Assembly: GCF_022230885.1 (NCBI RefSeq) | Contig: NZ_JAKGCT010000004.1 | Span: forward strand, 248,001-312,000 | DNA: 64,000 nucleotides | From: Paenalcaligenes niemegkensis | GTDB taxonomy: Bacteria; Pseudomonadota; Gammaproteobacteria; Burkholderiales; Burkholderiaceae_B | Reading direction: 5' to 3' | Shown: positions 9,481 to 21,074 of the stretch, one piece after another | How positions within the stretch are numbered: position 1 is the stretch's first letter | Layout: each line of letters opens with the position of its first letter | The notes under the pieces: generated by a model | What the model was told of the DNA's origin: nothing | What the model saw: the letters and a program-made list of their open reading frames with translations, nothing else | The model's database searches: none | Made by a program: the position numbers and the translations under genes

Positions 9481-10777
9481 GGTGACACAATGGCAGGGCA
9501 GCGTTTAGCCATATAGCTTAGTGCGAATGCCAAGCCACCAATAGCGGTGCAAAATGCAATCAGGGCAGACGTCATGCCAAAGGCATCGGCTATCCAGCCT
9601 ACCCCCAGGATAGGCACAATCGCTCCCAGATAGCCGGTTATCAGATAGGTGGAAATCAAGGCCGCACGCTGGTTCGGATGAGCGATTTTATTGACGATAG
9701 CCATGCCCGAAATCAAGCATAGACCGTGGCCCAGCGCGGTAATCAATAGGCTGATAATAAAAATGACCACTGAGTTCGCAAACATATTGACCATCAGCAG
9801 GATGTTGCTCAGACCCAGGCTAATTAGCCCGATTACCAGGCTGCGACGCGTAGGCCACTGTCTGGCCATCAGTTGAAATGACGCTGATAAAAATAAAATA
9901 ATACCAATGGACAGCCCGCTGACAGCAGGGCCATGCCAGGGAATCATCTTCGACATGAAGGTGGGGGCCAGCGAGGCAAACAGACTGAAAATTCCGAAAG
10001 CGCTGAAGGCAGAAAAACTGCCGATCAAAAAGGGCTGACGCAAGGGTGGCCTGGGTATGAGTATGCTCGGAATCCAGCTTTGCTTAGGGGCGGTGTTTTT
10101 GCAGATGGCATCGCTTTGATACCGATGCTCTCGAGGTTCAGGGTGAACAGCGCATAGGCCCCTAGCAGCCCCATCACAATCGAGGGCACGTAGCTGATGC
10201 GCAGGGGCGCCGGGCTCCATTGTGCGATAAGACCGCCGATCACCGGCCCCAGCCCGAAGCCGAATGCCAGCATCAGGCTGGTGGTTGCAGCGGCTCGTTG
10301 TAAGTCAGAAGACCGGTTCAAGCGCGTAAGCCCGATTGAGGCAGAGGTTACGATCAGGCTGGATGCCATGCCGATGAGCACGCGACTAAAGCTAAATGAG
10401 GCGTAGCTCCAGGCAATGGCTGAAAAAGTGATGCCAATGGTCACCAATATGATGCTAAATCGTAAGATAGGCATAAAGCCATGCTGGTCACTGAGTTTTC
10501 CCAAAAACAGCAAACCTGCCAGCGCGGACGCCATATAGACCACGTAGACTAATGTGATATCCCCCGCGCTGAGGTTCCAGGCTTCCTGGTAAAGCGGGTA
10601 TAAGGGGCTGGCCAGGGCCGTGCCCATCACCCCCACACACATGGCAAAGCAGACCCAGAGATAAGGGTATCGATGAATGTTTGCCGCTAGGAAACTGCGG
10701 TGGTGGGTGCCTGCGCCTTGGGCGGCTGCGGCATCAGGCTTGTCGGCTTGTTTTGTTTTTTTTGAAGATAAGGGCAT
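9456..10777 (-). pseudogene. MFS transporter, frameshifted
   Basis: Corrected length 440 residues, 12 membrane segments, major facilitator superfamily. The N-terminal half (PLYPLYQEAWNLSAGDITLV, loop 2-3 motif FLGKLSDQHGFMPILR, and GFGLGPVIGGLIAQ in helix 5) ends in the wrong frame near 10095. The C-terminal half (helices 7-12) continues in the next frame. One missing A in GCAAAAACACC explains the break, giving SAKNTAPKQSW across the joint. It is divergent from a MarR-family gene, with a 16-bp inverted repeat between them, as in many MarR-controlled efflux pairs. The transported compound is unknown. Confidence 0.82.
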
Positions 10778-10824
10778 GGAGTTCTGGTTTGGATTTTATT
10801 AGCTCTCAAACTTATAGGATACTG

Positions 10825-10840
10825 ATTGAGGTCGCTCAAT
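10825..10840. promoter_or_regulatory. Inverted repeat in the MFS/marR divergent promoter region
   Basis: ATTGAG-GTCG-CTCAAT is a perfect 6-bp inverted repeat with a 4-base spacer, placed 48 bases before the MFS start and about 100 before the MarR gene. This is the size and place expected for a MarR dimer operator controlling both genes; TAGTACTA just downstream (10846-10853) is a second short palindrome. Binding is inferred. Confidence 0.55.
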
Positions 10841-10941
10841 GATGATAGTACTACTAGCAACTCTTAATAAAGCCTGGGGCTGTGAGTAAGCGTTGTTTTC
10901 TCAGTTCAATTGATTTACGTGAGTTCTTGACAAGGTGATAT

Positions 10942-11436
10942 ATGACTACCCTACCGTTAAAAGGCGGCGTTGACGAGTTATATACTCAGCCAGCAAATTT
11001 GTTGCGCCGTGCCCATCAGATTAGCGCATCATTATTTCATGACGAGCTTGGCAAGCAAATTACGCCGGTGCAATATATGATCTTGCACGTTTTGGCGGAT
11101 AATCCTGGAATCGATCAGGTGACTCTTGCCGGGCTGGTTGCCATTGACACCTCTACAGCCGCCAGCGTAGCCATACGCCTTGAAGAAAAAGGGCTGTTAA
11201 AGCGCAATATCTACCCCGCTAACCGACGTCAGAGGAGACTGTTTCTTACAGATGAGGGCGCTGCTTTGCAGCGCACGTCTGCTGCAGGTATTGCGCGTAT
11301 GCACAGACGCTTATTCGAGGGTTTCAGTCAGCAGGAAACGCGCAGTTTCGTGGCGCTGCTGCAAAAACTGGTTGATATAAACAACTCGCTTAGCCGTGCG
11401 CCGCTGGCGCGAGGCAAGGCCGCTGACGACGTGTAA
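10942..11436 (+). CDS. MarR family transcriptional regulator
   Basis: 164-residue winged-helix regulator. The recognition region VTLAGLVAIDTSTAASVAIR and the wing (LEEKGLLKRNIYPANRRQRR, then LFLTDEGAAL) follow the MarR pattern, with N- and C-terminal helices for dimerisation. AAGGTG lies just upstream of the ATG. It is transcribed divergently from an MFS transporter with an inverted repeat in between, so it probably represses that transporter and itself, responding to a small aromatic or phenolic effector. The effector is not known. Confidence 0.9.
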   Translation: MTTLPLKGGVDELYTQPANLLRRAHQISASLFHDELGKQITPVQYMILHVLADNPGIDQVTLAGLVAIDTSTAASVAIRLEEKGLLKRNIYPANRRQRRLFLTDEGAALQRTSAAGIARMHRRLFEGFSQQETRSFVALLQKLVDINNSLSRAPLARGKAADDV

Positions 11437-11522
11437 GTCTATACGGGTATGTTTGCATTTCTGTTGGGTCGAAATAGGGTATAGGCTGTGAGGGGTATCT
11501 GTCTACCTATTGAACGCGAACT

Positions 11523-14500
11523 ATGAAACTATCAGCCTTGATTTCTTTCTTCGCCTATGCAGTCATCGCGAATATTGCATCGGCAAATACAGTAGAAGTG
11601 TCGCGTTTCAGTCCGCAGGGCTATACCCCTGAATTACGTGCCGCCACGGTTGAGTTTTCGAGGCCCGTAAGTGCTTTTGGTGATGCCCTGCAAATCGCTC
11701 CCTTTATCGTTGCCTGTGACGATCCCGCTGTTAGCGGTGCGGGACGTTGGCTGGACGACAAGCGGTGGACTTATGCCTTTAGCGAACAAGTGCCCGCAGG
11801 GGTCTCGTGCAGCGCCAAGCTCAACCCGGCTTTTTCCAACAGTACTGATATCAGCCCGACTTCAGCAGCCTCCTATCAATTCTCCTCATCCGGACCAGAG
11901 CTGCAAAGTCAGCGTCCCTACTATCAAGAGGTTTCTGAAGAGCAAGCCTTTGTTTTGCGCTTCGCAACACCGGTAAGTTCCGGGCAATTACAGCAATTGG
12001 CATCATGCCAGCTAAAAGGGGTGGGCGAAGCCATACCCGTCAAGGTGATCTCAGGTGAGCGTCGCAGCGAGATCTTGAGTAGTGCCGTTTACGACTTTGA
12101 TCCGAAGCTAGACTCGCAGGCGGATCAGGTGCTTCAGTGCGCGCGTCGATTGCCTCCCGGTGCGCAGCTCAAACTGGTGGTGGCTTCCGGGCTTGCCAGT
12201 GCCGCCGAAGGGCGAACTGCTATCGCCCTGCCTAATCCCATTGTGGTGGATTTCACGGTACGAGAGCCGTTTAGCGCTCAGCTTTTGTGCGAGCGCACCA
12301 ATGCGCAAGCGCCATGCAACCCCTTGCTTCCCATCCGGATTCGCTTCTCGGCCGATGTGGCGCCTGAAAAGCTTGCTTCGCTGCGGCTACGTTCGGATGG
12401 AAAAGAGTGGCTCCCATCGGCAGGCGACGATGATTATATAACTGGACAATCGACACTTGAATTTATCGGGCCTTTCCCTCCAGAGGGGGTGATGCAGCTT
12501 GAGCTGCCTGAGGACTTTAGTGATGAGGATGGCCGTGAGCTGCAGAACGCCCATGCACTTCAGGCCGTCAAACTAGCCACTGCTGAGTATCCGCCTCTGC
12601 TGAAGTTTGCCTCCGGGAGCTTTGGTGTCATCGAGAGATTTGGCCACGCGGGCGTGCATGGCTCCGACTCCTTCGCCCCGCCGGCCGTACCAGTCACTGT
12701 GCGCGCGATTGAGGCTGAGCTGCAAATCGACGATCTTTCGCTGTCAGCGGGCACGGTCAGTGATTTCAGCACGCAAGACGATGCCGAAGTCATGGCGTGG
12801 ATGAATCGCTTGCGCCGTTTGGGCGAGTCCACTCTGGCCTCCTCGCAGCTTGAAGCAATTCTGCAAGGCGCCGAGCTTAATTATGGTGATGATTCACCCA
12901 AGGTAGATGTACGTACGGTTTCGCTTTTTGATCACTTGAAGGTTAAGAGCAAGACCTTGAGTCTGCCCAAAGCCCCGACAGCAGAGGACAGGCCCTTCGA
13001 ACTCATTGGTATTCCGCTGTCAGAGCCGGGTTTTCATGTGCTGGAGGCTAAATCGCAGAAGCTGGGGACGGCGCTGTTGGCAGATGCCGAACCCATGTAT
13101 GTGCGCACCAGTGTGCTGGTGACCAACCTGTCAGTACACATGAAGCATGGGCGAGACGATTTTTAGTCTGGGTGACGACTCTGGACGACGCCATGCCGGT
13201 GGCGAACGCGTCAGTGCGTGTTCTGGATTGTGCCGGCGACGAGCTGTTTAACGGCGTTACCGATGACAGCGGGGTATTGCATATTAAAGAGGCTGTGGAA
13301 CAACGTTACTGCAGGGCATCCGCGAGTGATGCCTTCTACGCCTCTGCCCGTATCCCTGCAGATCATGCTCAAGCGCGAGGACAAGCTGATTTTAGTTTCG
13401 TGTTATCGGACTGGAATCGTGGCATAGAGCCGTGGCGTTTCAATGTGCCTACAGGGCGCGGGGTGATCCAGGATATCGTGGCTCATACGGTTCTGGACCG
13501 CGATTTGTTTCGCGCAGGTGAAGTCGTCAGCATGAAACATATAATGCGTGCCCAAACACGCGAAGGCTTGCTAAATCCTCCTGCTGACCAGCTAAGCACC
13601 ACTTTGCGTATTACACACGAAGGCTCTGGTCAAAGCATAGAGCAGCCACTGAAGTGGCAAAGCGAAGGCGGATCCGGAGCAAGTGCCTATTCTACCTTTA
13701 ACCTCCCCAAAGACACGGCGCTTGGACGCTACAGCCTAAGTCTGACAAGTGAAAATGGCTGGTATCAGACGAGTCACTTCAGAGTCGAGGAATTCAAGCT
13801 GCCGTTGCTTAAGGGCTCAATCAAGCTGAGCAATCAGGATTTATCAGCCACACTCGTCAATCCCGAAGGTGTGAACGTAGACTTGCAGCTGCAGTATGTA
13901 GCGGGAGGTGCGGCAGGCCAGCTTCCGGTGAGTTTGTCGGCGGTAACCAGGCGCTACACGCCGAGTTTCGCTGCCTATCGTGACTACTCTTTTGCTGACG
14001 TCACGGATGATGACTCAACTCGCGATGAGGCAGGGCCTGCAGCAGGACAGCGGCTGTTTCTTGATAAGCGTCCATTGGTGCTGGATGAAAGTGGGGGTGC
14101 CAGACTGTGGATCGACGAGTTGCCTCGCGCCGGCTCTCCAGAGCAATGGCTCTTTGAAGCGAGTTTTGCGGATCCGAATGGCCAGATACAAACATTAAGT
14201 CAAAGTACCATTGTGTGGCCCGCCACAAAAGTTGTGGGGGTACAGGCGCCATCATGGGGCAGTGCGGGCGAGATGACCACCTTTAAAACCGTTGTGCTGT
14301 CTCCCGAAGGGGAGCCCCTGGCTAATGAGCCGGTACAGCTACTCGCCCAGCAGCGTAAGTTAATGACGGTGCGAAAACGCGTGGTGGGCGGTTTCTATCG
14401 TTATGATAATCAGGAGCAATACGTTGACCTGGGCGAGCTCTGCCAAGGTACTACCGATGCTGCTGGCGAATTTTCTTGCGACGTCGCCTTGAAACAGGCC

Positions 14501-17434
14501 GGTTCTATTACAGTGATCGCACAGACCACAGATGCTGATAATAATACGGCCCGTGCCGCTCAAGTCTTTTGGCTTAATCAGGGTGGGCCGCTCTGGTTTG
14601 GTGGCGAAAACGATGACCGTATTGACCTGATTCCAGAGCAAAAAGTGTATGCACCGGGGGACGAGGCTGAGTTCCAGGTGCGTATGCCCTTCGCGCAAGC
14701 AACGGTGTTGCTAAGCGTAGAGCGGGAAGGTGTCCTGGAATACAAGGTCATCGAGGTAGACAGGAGGGATCCCGTCTTTCGCCTGCCGATAAAAGCGGAG
14801 TGGGGGCCAAATGTCTATGTGTCGGTGCTTGCGATCCGGGGCCGGGTGCGGGATGTCTCATGGTCATCATTCTTTAGCTGGGGATGGAAGCAGCCTATAG
14901 AGTGGTATCGCGCCTGGTCTGACGGCTCCTCCGATTTTGTATCTCCCACTACCACTGTTGACCTTGCCAAACCGGCTTATCGCCTGGGGCTGGCTGCTAT
15001 TGAAGTGCGCACAGACGAAAATCAGCTCGACGTAAAAGTCCAGGCTGATCGCACGCGATATGCGGTAAGAGATCAGGCCCGGGTGACAGTGTCAGTGACC
15101 TTGCCTGATGGATCGCCAGCAGCTGGCGGACATTTCAGCTTTGCCGCAGTAGACGAAGCGTTGCTGGAGCTTTCTCCAAATCCTAGCTGGGATGTGTTGC
15201 GCGTCATGCTGGCGCAGCACCAATATGGTGTAGCAACCGCGACGGCGCAGTCCGAAGTGGTAGGGCGACGGCATTATGGCCGTAAGGCAATTCCTGCAGG
15301 CGGGGGCGGGGGCAGGGCCCCTACCCGTGAGTTGCTCGATACGTTGTTGTTATGGGCGCCGGACACGGTTTTGGACGAGAAAGGGCAAGCTCAGTTAATG
15401 GTCCCCCTGAATGATACGCTGTCTACGTTCAAGCTGGTTGCCATTGCCGAACATGGAACGCAACGCTTCGGCATGGGCACGGCTGCGATCACGGCCTCTC
15501 AGGACCTTCAGGTGATTTCCGGCTTGCCGGAGCTGATACGCGAGGGCGATCATTATACGGCGCAGTTTACTGTGCGAAACAGCAGTGATCGCGACATGGA
15601 GATATCGCTTGAACCCCAATTTTCCAGCCAGACTACACTTTTGCAGACGCTGGCTCCGCAGAGAGCGACGATCAAGACAGGAGCAGCGCACCGCTTCAGT
15701 TGGCCTGTGGTCGTCCCGATCGGTGAGGATGCTGCCGTAGAGCGTCTTTTTAGCTGGACTGTCGTGGCTACCGAAATGGCTTCTGCCACATCTGATGCAC
15801 CTGTTGCTACGGATCGTTTGCAATTGTCCCAGCGCGTGCTGAGAGCCACCCCCGTTCTTGCACAGCAGGCCAGTCTGCTTCGAATCAGTGCCGGGCAGCC
15901 TTATACACTAGAGGTGGCCCCGCCAGAGGGGGCGCTCAAAGATAGCAATGAACAGCCTTTGGGAAATCTCTCGGTATTGTTGCGTTCCAGTCTGGCCGGC
16001 GACATGCCTGAAGTCACACGCTGGTTCCAGGCTTATCCCTACACCTGCTATGAACAGCAAGTGTCCAAGACAGCAGCCCTGGGCGATCAACGACAGTGGG
16101 ATCATCTGATGGGAAGTATAGGAAGCTACCTAGACACCAATGGTTTGTTGCGCTATTTTCCCAGCCCCACTGTGGCGGGAAGTGAGGTGCTGACTGCTTA
16201 CGTACTCGTACTGGCCGATGAACTGGCAGCGCTTGACCCTGCTTTCGAGATCCCTGCCGAGGCAAAATCGACCATGCTTAACGGTTTGCAGCAAGTGGCG
16301 CTGGGCCGTGTCAAGCCCGCTGCCTGGTCGCCTCCAGATAGTCAGGCACAGCGCCAGTTAATGGTTATCGAAGCCTTGTCGCGGAACCAGATGGCGCAGG
16401 CCTCAATGCTGGATAGTGTTGCCTTCACGCCAGAGCGCTGGTCCGCCGAAAGTTTGCTCGACTGGCTAAGTATTTCAGACCGTATACCTATGGTGGCATC
16501 TGCGGACGCGCGGCGCGAACAAGTAACCGGTCTGCTGCGTTCTATGTTGACTGAAAGGGGCAGCACCTTGTCGGTAGCACAGAGTCAGCAGCAGGCCGAA
16601 TGGTGGCTGATGCGCAGCGCCGTCACTGCACAGGCGCGCTTGCTGCTATGGGCTCAAGAACAGCAAGCCTGGCGCGAAGATATACCTCGCCTGACACAAG
16701 GCCTGATTTCACAGCAGCAGAAAGGCCGCTGGGGCACCACTCCCGAAAACGTGCTGGCAAGCCTTGCACTACGACACCAGATTGCATCGGCAGGGGTGGC
16801 GGGACTCAGCCGGATAGAACTTGGCGAGGATGAGACTCGCATCATTGACTGGGATGAGCTTGACGAGACTCATGGTGTGAAGACGGCTGATGTCAGTTTA
16901 GCGTGGCCTCGAGCAGCCACGCGGCTGACAATTGACCATCAGGGCAGCGGAGACATTTGGGCGCTGCTTCGATCTTTTGCCGCAGTGCCCGCCACTCAGC
17001 CTCTAGAGGCCGGCTACACCATCAAGCGCGAGATCAGGCCAGTCAGCCAGGCAGCAGAAAACACGTGGTCCGTGGGCGATAGCTACACTGTGCGTCTGAC
17101 GATTCAAGCCCAGGCGCCCATGAGCTGGACTGTGGTGAATGATCCGGTTCCCGGCGGAGCCAGTGTACTGGGCAGCGGGCTGGGCAGGGATTCAAGCATT
17201 GCGATAGCGGGCGAGGACAGGGAGGCCGCTGAACCTACCTACGTAGAGAGAGCGTTTGATGGCTATAGGGCTTATTTTGAATATTTGCCAGCAGGTACCC
17301 ATTACCTGGAGTATACAGTGCGCTTGAATACAGCTGGCAGTTTTACCTTGCCCGATACACGTGTTGAGGCTTTGTATGAGCCCGATGCTTACGGCGCTAC
17401 CCCAAATGCGGATATCGCTGTGGCAGAACCTTGA
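11523..17434 (+). pseudogene. Alpha-2-macroglobulin family protein (YfhM-like), frameshifted
   Basis: Corrected length 1970 residues, normal for bacterial alpha-2-macroglobulins, which trap proteases in the periplasm through a reactive thioester. It starts with a signal peptide cleaved near ASA-N (residue 21), then many MG domains, and a thioester motif CYEQ at about residues 1509-1512 (canonical CGEQ; E. coli has CLEQ), followed by the helical complement-like domain and C-terminal receptor-like domain. The frame breaks at the TAG at 13164: GATTTTTAG needs one more T to give DDFLVWVTTLDD. The neighbour is PBP1C, the usual partner. Unlike E. coli YfhM it has no lipobox cysteine, so it may be soluble. 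Probably intact in the organism. Confidence 0.88.
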
Positions 17435-17436
17435 GA

Positions 17437-19701
17437 ATGCGCGTATTTACGGACATAGGCATTGTGTTGAGTTTTGCCTTTGCAGTTAATGGGGCCTGGG
17501 GAGCCGACTTGCTCTCTTATGAGCAACTTAGGGCAAAAACGCCAGCTTCTGCGATACAGATACTGGACCGTCAACATAAGCTGGTGCAAGAACTACGCGT
17601 CGATTTTAGTCAGCGGCGGGGCCACTGGCTGAGCCTGCATGAGATTTCACCTGCCCTTCAGCGGGCGGTGCTAATCTCCGAAGATCAACGGTTCATGGAC
17701 CATCGCGGCGTCGACTGGCTTGCAGCCGCCAATGCCGCATGGTCGCAGCTTGTTGATACGGATGGGCGCCGAGGCGCTTCCACGCTGAGCATGCAGCTAG
17801 CGGATCTGATCGGACAAAGTTCCGGGCGTGGGGCGAGGGGGCGGACCTGGCAGGGCAAGCTCAGCCAAGCCTATGCGGCTTATGAGGTGGAAGGGCGCTA
17901 CACTAAATCTCAAATACTTGAGGCGTATTTGAATCTGGCCCCTTTTCGAGGCGAAATAGTCGGGGTGGACGCATTAGCCCGCGTGCTGTTTCAGAAACAT
18001 GCTTCGGCGCTGAACTCAGCTGAGGCCGCTATTGCCGCCGCTATGCTGCGTGCGCCTAATGCGAATCCTGCGACATTGCGTCAGCGCGCTTGCGCCGTAC
18101 TGGCACAGATGGGTGTGCCTGAACAGTGTAAGACTATTGATTTTGTTTTACAGCCAGCCCTAGCGCGCGGAGGAGCGTCAATGTGGGACGAAGTGAATTT
18201 CGCTCCGCATTTCGCCCGCCAGTTGCTGCGGCGAACGCCCCTGCCTGATCCGTTGCGTGTGATTGAGAGCAGCCTGGATTATGCGCTGCAGCGTGAAGTG
18301 CAAATGGCCCTAGCTGGCAATCTCCACGAGTTGCAACGTAGCCATGTCGACGATGCGGCAGTTGTCGTGTTGAGTAATTCCAGTGGCGAGGTGCTGGCTT
18401 ATGTGGGGGCCAGCGATAGTTCGGCAGCTGCAGAACTGGATCATGCCGCTGCGCGGCGACAGGCCGGGTCTACACTCAAGCCGTTTTTATATGCACTGGC
18501 ATTGTCCGACCAGCGTCTGACCGCCGCCTCGCTTCTGGATGACTCTTTGCTAAGCCTGGAGACTGCGAATGGGCTGTATGTGCCGCAGAATTACGACCAG
18601 CGATTCAACGGATGGGTTACGGTGCGCAAAGCATTGGCATCCTCCTTAAATATACCTGCGGTTCGCACGCTGACTTTGATGCCTGTCAGCGATTTCTGGG
18701 CTTTGCTCAGAGCGTTGGGCTTGCCTTTAAATCATGATGCGGAGTTCTACGGATACAGCCTGGCACTGGGTAGCGCCGATGTGGACTTATTGTCCTTGAC
18801 CAATGCATATCGTGCTATTGCTAATTTGGGCTGCTTTAGCCCGCCCATGTGGACCGCCGCCCTGCCAAAAGTGCCAGCGCCGTCCACTTTGCAGCCTAAA
18901 GATGTTTCGGAATGTAATAGCACGCCGCTATCTCATGTGCAGCAGTCGGTGCCTGCCTCCGGGATCACGAGGAAAGCGCAGCTGCTTGCCCCTGGCGCAG
19001 CATGGATAGTCGGCGATATTCTGTCCGATCGGCATGCCCGCGCCTATACCTTTGGTTTGGACAGTCCCTTGAGTACGCCATTCTGGAGCGCGGTAAAAAC
19101 GGGCACCAGCAAAGATATGCGCGACAACTGGGCGGTGGGTTTCAGTCGCGATTACACCGTCGGAGTATGGGTGGGCAATAGCGATGGCTCACCCATGCTG
19201 GATGTCTCTGGCATCAGCGGGGCTGCGCCAGTCTGGCATCAGGTGATGGGCTACCTGCATCGCGAGCGGCCTTCGCAACAGCCTGATGCGCCCGCAGACG
19301 TCGGCACTGAAAACGTCAGTTTTGAGGGCAAGCTCGAGCCTGGCCGAACCGAATACTTCGTAGCAGGCACCGAGCTCACCCACGTCAGACTGTCGGAAGT
19401 CAGCGGCGCCTCTGCAGCATTGCCAGGCGAGAATCAGATTTTTTCGCCCACATCTGGCACCGTGTACGCCTTTGATCCTGATATACCGCCCGAGCATCAG
19501 CGTTTGCAGCTAAGGGCTATCTCGGATGTTCCTGTGGTGTGGAGGGTTAACGGTGAAACGGTTGCAAATGGTAGCGTTGCCTGGTGGTCGCTGCTACCGG
19601 GGCGTTTTACTATCGAGCTGTTCGATGCATGGAATCGTCAACTGGACAGCCGTGTTATTACAGTGCGTGGCGAAACAAAAGCACAGCTTAAGCCTAATTA
19701 A
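17437..19701 (+). CDS. pbpC: Penicillin-binding protein 1C
   Basis: 754-residue bifunctional peptidoglycan synthase. A signal-anchor segment comes first, then the GT51 glycosyltransferase with catalytic Glu82 (EDQRFMDHRGVD) and GASTLSMQLADLI. The transpeptidase follows with Ser345 (STLK), SLN and KTG at 554-556, and a BiPBP_C domain ends the protein. I chose ATG at 17437; a TTG six bases earlier overlaps the upstream stop and is an alternative. It is two bases behind the alpha-2-macroglobulin gene, the classic pairing in which PBP1C may repair the wall where a trapped protease breaches the envelope. Confidence 0.93.
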   Translation: MRVFTDIGIVLSFAFAVNGAWGADLLSYEQLRAKTPASAIQILDRQHKLVQELRVDFSQRRGHWLSLHEISPALQRAVLISEDQRFMDHRGVDWLAAANAAWSQLVDTDGRRGASTLSMQLADLIGQSSGRGARGRTWQGKLSQAYAAYEVEGRYTKSQILEAYLNLAPFRGEIVGVDALARVLFQKHASALNSAEAAIAAAMLRAPNANPATLRQRACAVLAQMGVPEQCKTIDFVLQPALARGGASMWDEVNFAPHFARQLLRRTPLPDPLRVIESSLDYALQREVQMALAGNLHELQRSHVDDAAVVVLSNSSGEVLAYVGASDSSAAAELDHAAARRQAGSTLKPFLYALALSDQRLTAASLLDDSLLSLETANGLYVPQNYDQRFNGWVTVRKALASSLNIPAVRTLTLMPVSDFWALLRALGLPLNHDAEFYGYSLALGSADVDLLSLTNAYRAIANLGCFSPPMWTAALPKVPAPSTLQPKDVSECNSTPLSHVQQSVPASGITRKAQLLAPGAAWIVGDILSDRHARAYTFGLDSPLSTPFWSAVKTGTSKDMRDNWAVGFSRDYTVGVWVGNSDGSPMLDVSGISGAAPVWHQVMGYLHRERPSQQPDAPADVGTENVSFEGKLEPGRTEYFVAGTELTHVRLSEVSGASAALPGENQIFSPTSGTVYAFDPDIPPEHQRLQLRAISDVPVVWRVNGETVANGSVAWWSLLPGRFTIELFDAWNRQLDSRVITVRGETKAQLKPN

Positions 19702-19724
19702 CATTCTTCAACGGGACAGAATGT
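19701..19724 (+). terminator. Weak hairpin after pbpC
   Basis: ACATTCT (19701-19707) and AGAATGT (19718-19724) form a perfect 7-bp stem directly after the pbpC stop. No T-tract follows immediately (a TTTTT occurs 15 bases later), so it may only attenuate read-through into the lipoprotein gene. Confidence 0.3.
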
Positions 19725-19810
19725 ACTAAGCTGTTAAACTTTTTACTCACATACGTACTACTTACATACATACAAAGCTCATAGTAACTTTGAAATAAAG
19801 GGGAAGTTTT

Positions 19811-20437
19811 ATGCACAGCAAACGATGGATCAGCCGAATTTTTGCTCCTATAGGCTTGGTTGCGCTGGCCGCATGTCAAACTGTGCCGCAGGATAGCGAT
19901 TCAGCAGCACAATCTGCTGCTACAGCTCCCGCACAAACTGAGACGGCTGCAACGCCTGCTACCGGGCAAACGGCTCCTGCAGAGCAAGTGGCTCCTGTTC
20001 TGATTTTCCTTGCTGACACTGAACCTCAGACAGACTGGGTTGAAGTCGATATCGAGCCAGACGGCAAACTTTATGTTCAGCCAGAGGCCTTTCTGGGCAT
20101 TGAAGATTTAACAGGGGTTGAAGCGGGCCGCAGTGAGGCCGGAGACGGTCTGCTGGCTCTGGACTTAAATGAACAGGCTGCCGGTACCCTGACTCGCGTG
20201 ACTTCCCAGAATATTAACAAGCGCCTGGCGCTGGTGGTCAATGGAACCATGCTTGCCGTACCGGGGTTTTCCGAACCTATTTCCGGTGGGCGTCTGGTAT
20301 TCATGGTGGGGAGTGAAGAAAACGCGCTTACCGCAGCACGTATTATTGCCGGAGAAGACGCGACCCCTCGTGGTCCGAATACTGCTCCCGACGCAGCACC
20401 CAATGCGCCGCAGCCACCTAGCATACCTGCACAGTAA
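19811..20437 (+). CDS. Putative lipoprotein of unknown function
   Basis: 208 residues. A lipoprotein signal peptide ends in the lipobox LAAC (Cys22), followed by an Ala/Thr/Pro/Gln-rich linker of about 40 residues and a compact domain from about residue 60 (PVLIFLADTEPQTDWVEVDI). The domain includes LALVVNGTMLAVPGFSEPIS and GGRLVFMVGSEENALTAARI, a pattern resembling SecDF P1-like or other small alpha/beta periplasmic domains, though I cannot assign a family. The C-terminus is Pro/Ala-rich. GGGGAAG precedes the ATG. It is followed 11 bases later by a small membrane protein and may be co-transcribed with pbpC. Confidence 0.75.
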   Translation: MHSKRWISRIFAPIGLVALAACQTVPQDSDSAAQSAATAPAQTETAATPATGQTAPAEQVAPVLIFLADTEPQTDWVEVDIEPDGKLYVQPEAFLGIEDLTGVEAGRSEAGDGLLALDLNEQAAGTLTRVTSQNINKRLALVVNGTMLAVPGFSEPISGGRLVFMVGSEENALTAARIIAGEDATPRGPNTAPDAAPNAPQPPSIPAQ

Positions 20438-20448
20438 GGCTGGAACAG

Positions 20449-20895
20449 ATGTCACACGATAATGGTGTTTCGGTATACGGCAGTCTACTTAACCGTAGTC
20501 TCTATACCGGCTTTTATAGTGTGGCATTGCTTAACACTGGCGGAGTGCTGGTATTGCTTCTGGCGGCTTTTGACACCATCCCGTCGGTTTTTACCCCCGG
20601 CTGGCTGCGCATGCCCCTGATGATGTACCTGGTGGGGCTTGTGCTGGCGTTCATCGGCTTATTCTGGACGCATCTGACGGGGGTGAGTCTGCTCGCCCAA
20701 AGTCTGGCCGGACGTTTGGCGCGAGGCCACTGGTTGCCAATGTTATGCAGTATTCTCTCTTACGGGCTGAGCCTTATCGTCTTTGTCATTGCCTGCTGGC
20801 TCAGTTTTGCCTTGGCCGGGGTAGCCACGCATTACGAAGCAATGCAATCTGGGCTGCCTGACTCACATCCTCCGCTTCTTCCTTATTACGATTAG
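20449..20895 (+). CDS. Small multi-pass membrane protein, function unknown
   Basis: 148 residues with about three long hydrophobic segments (near 22-42, 57-80 and 98-128), no recognised domain, and a short polar tail rich in Pro and Tyr. GGAACAG is close upstream of the ATG. It sits 11 bases after the lipoprotein gene, so the two probably share an mRNA. I do not recognise the family. Confidence 0.7.
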   Translation: MSHDNGVSVYGSLLNRSLYTGFYSVALLNTGGVLVLLLAAFDTIPSVFTPGWLRMPLMMYLVGLVLAFIGLFWTHLTGVSLLAQSLAGRLARGHWLPMLCSILSYGLSLIVFVIACWLSFALAGVATHYEAMQSGLPDSHPPLLPYYD

Positions 20896-21074
20896 TTGAT
20901 GGCGTCGTTGTCCATAGCGAAGGCATGGCTTTTCCGTTTTTGTTCTTCACGATTATGTGAATATCCACAAAATCGTCGGTTTATGCCTACAAGGCTAGCT
21001 CGTCTTAGGGCCTTATGCCTCCATCTTTGGGTTTTTAGGCTGAATCTTCTCGCTTTTCTCCCATCTTATAAATA

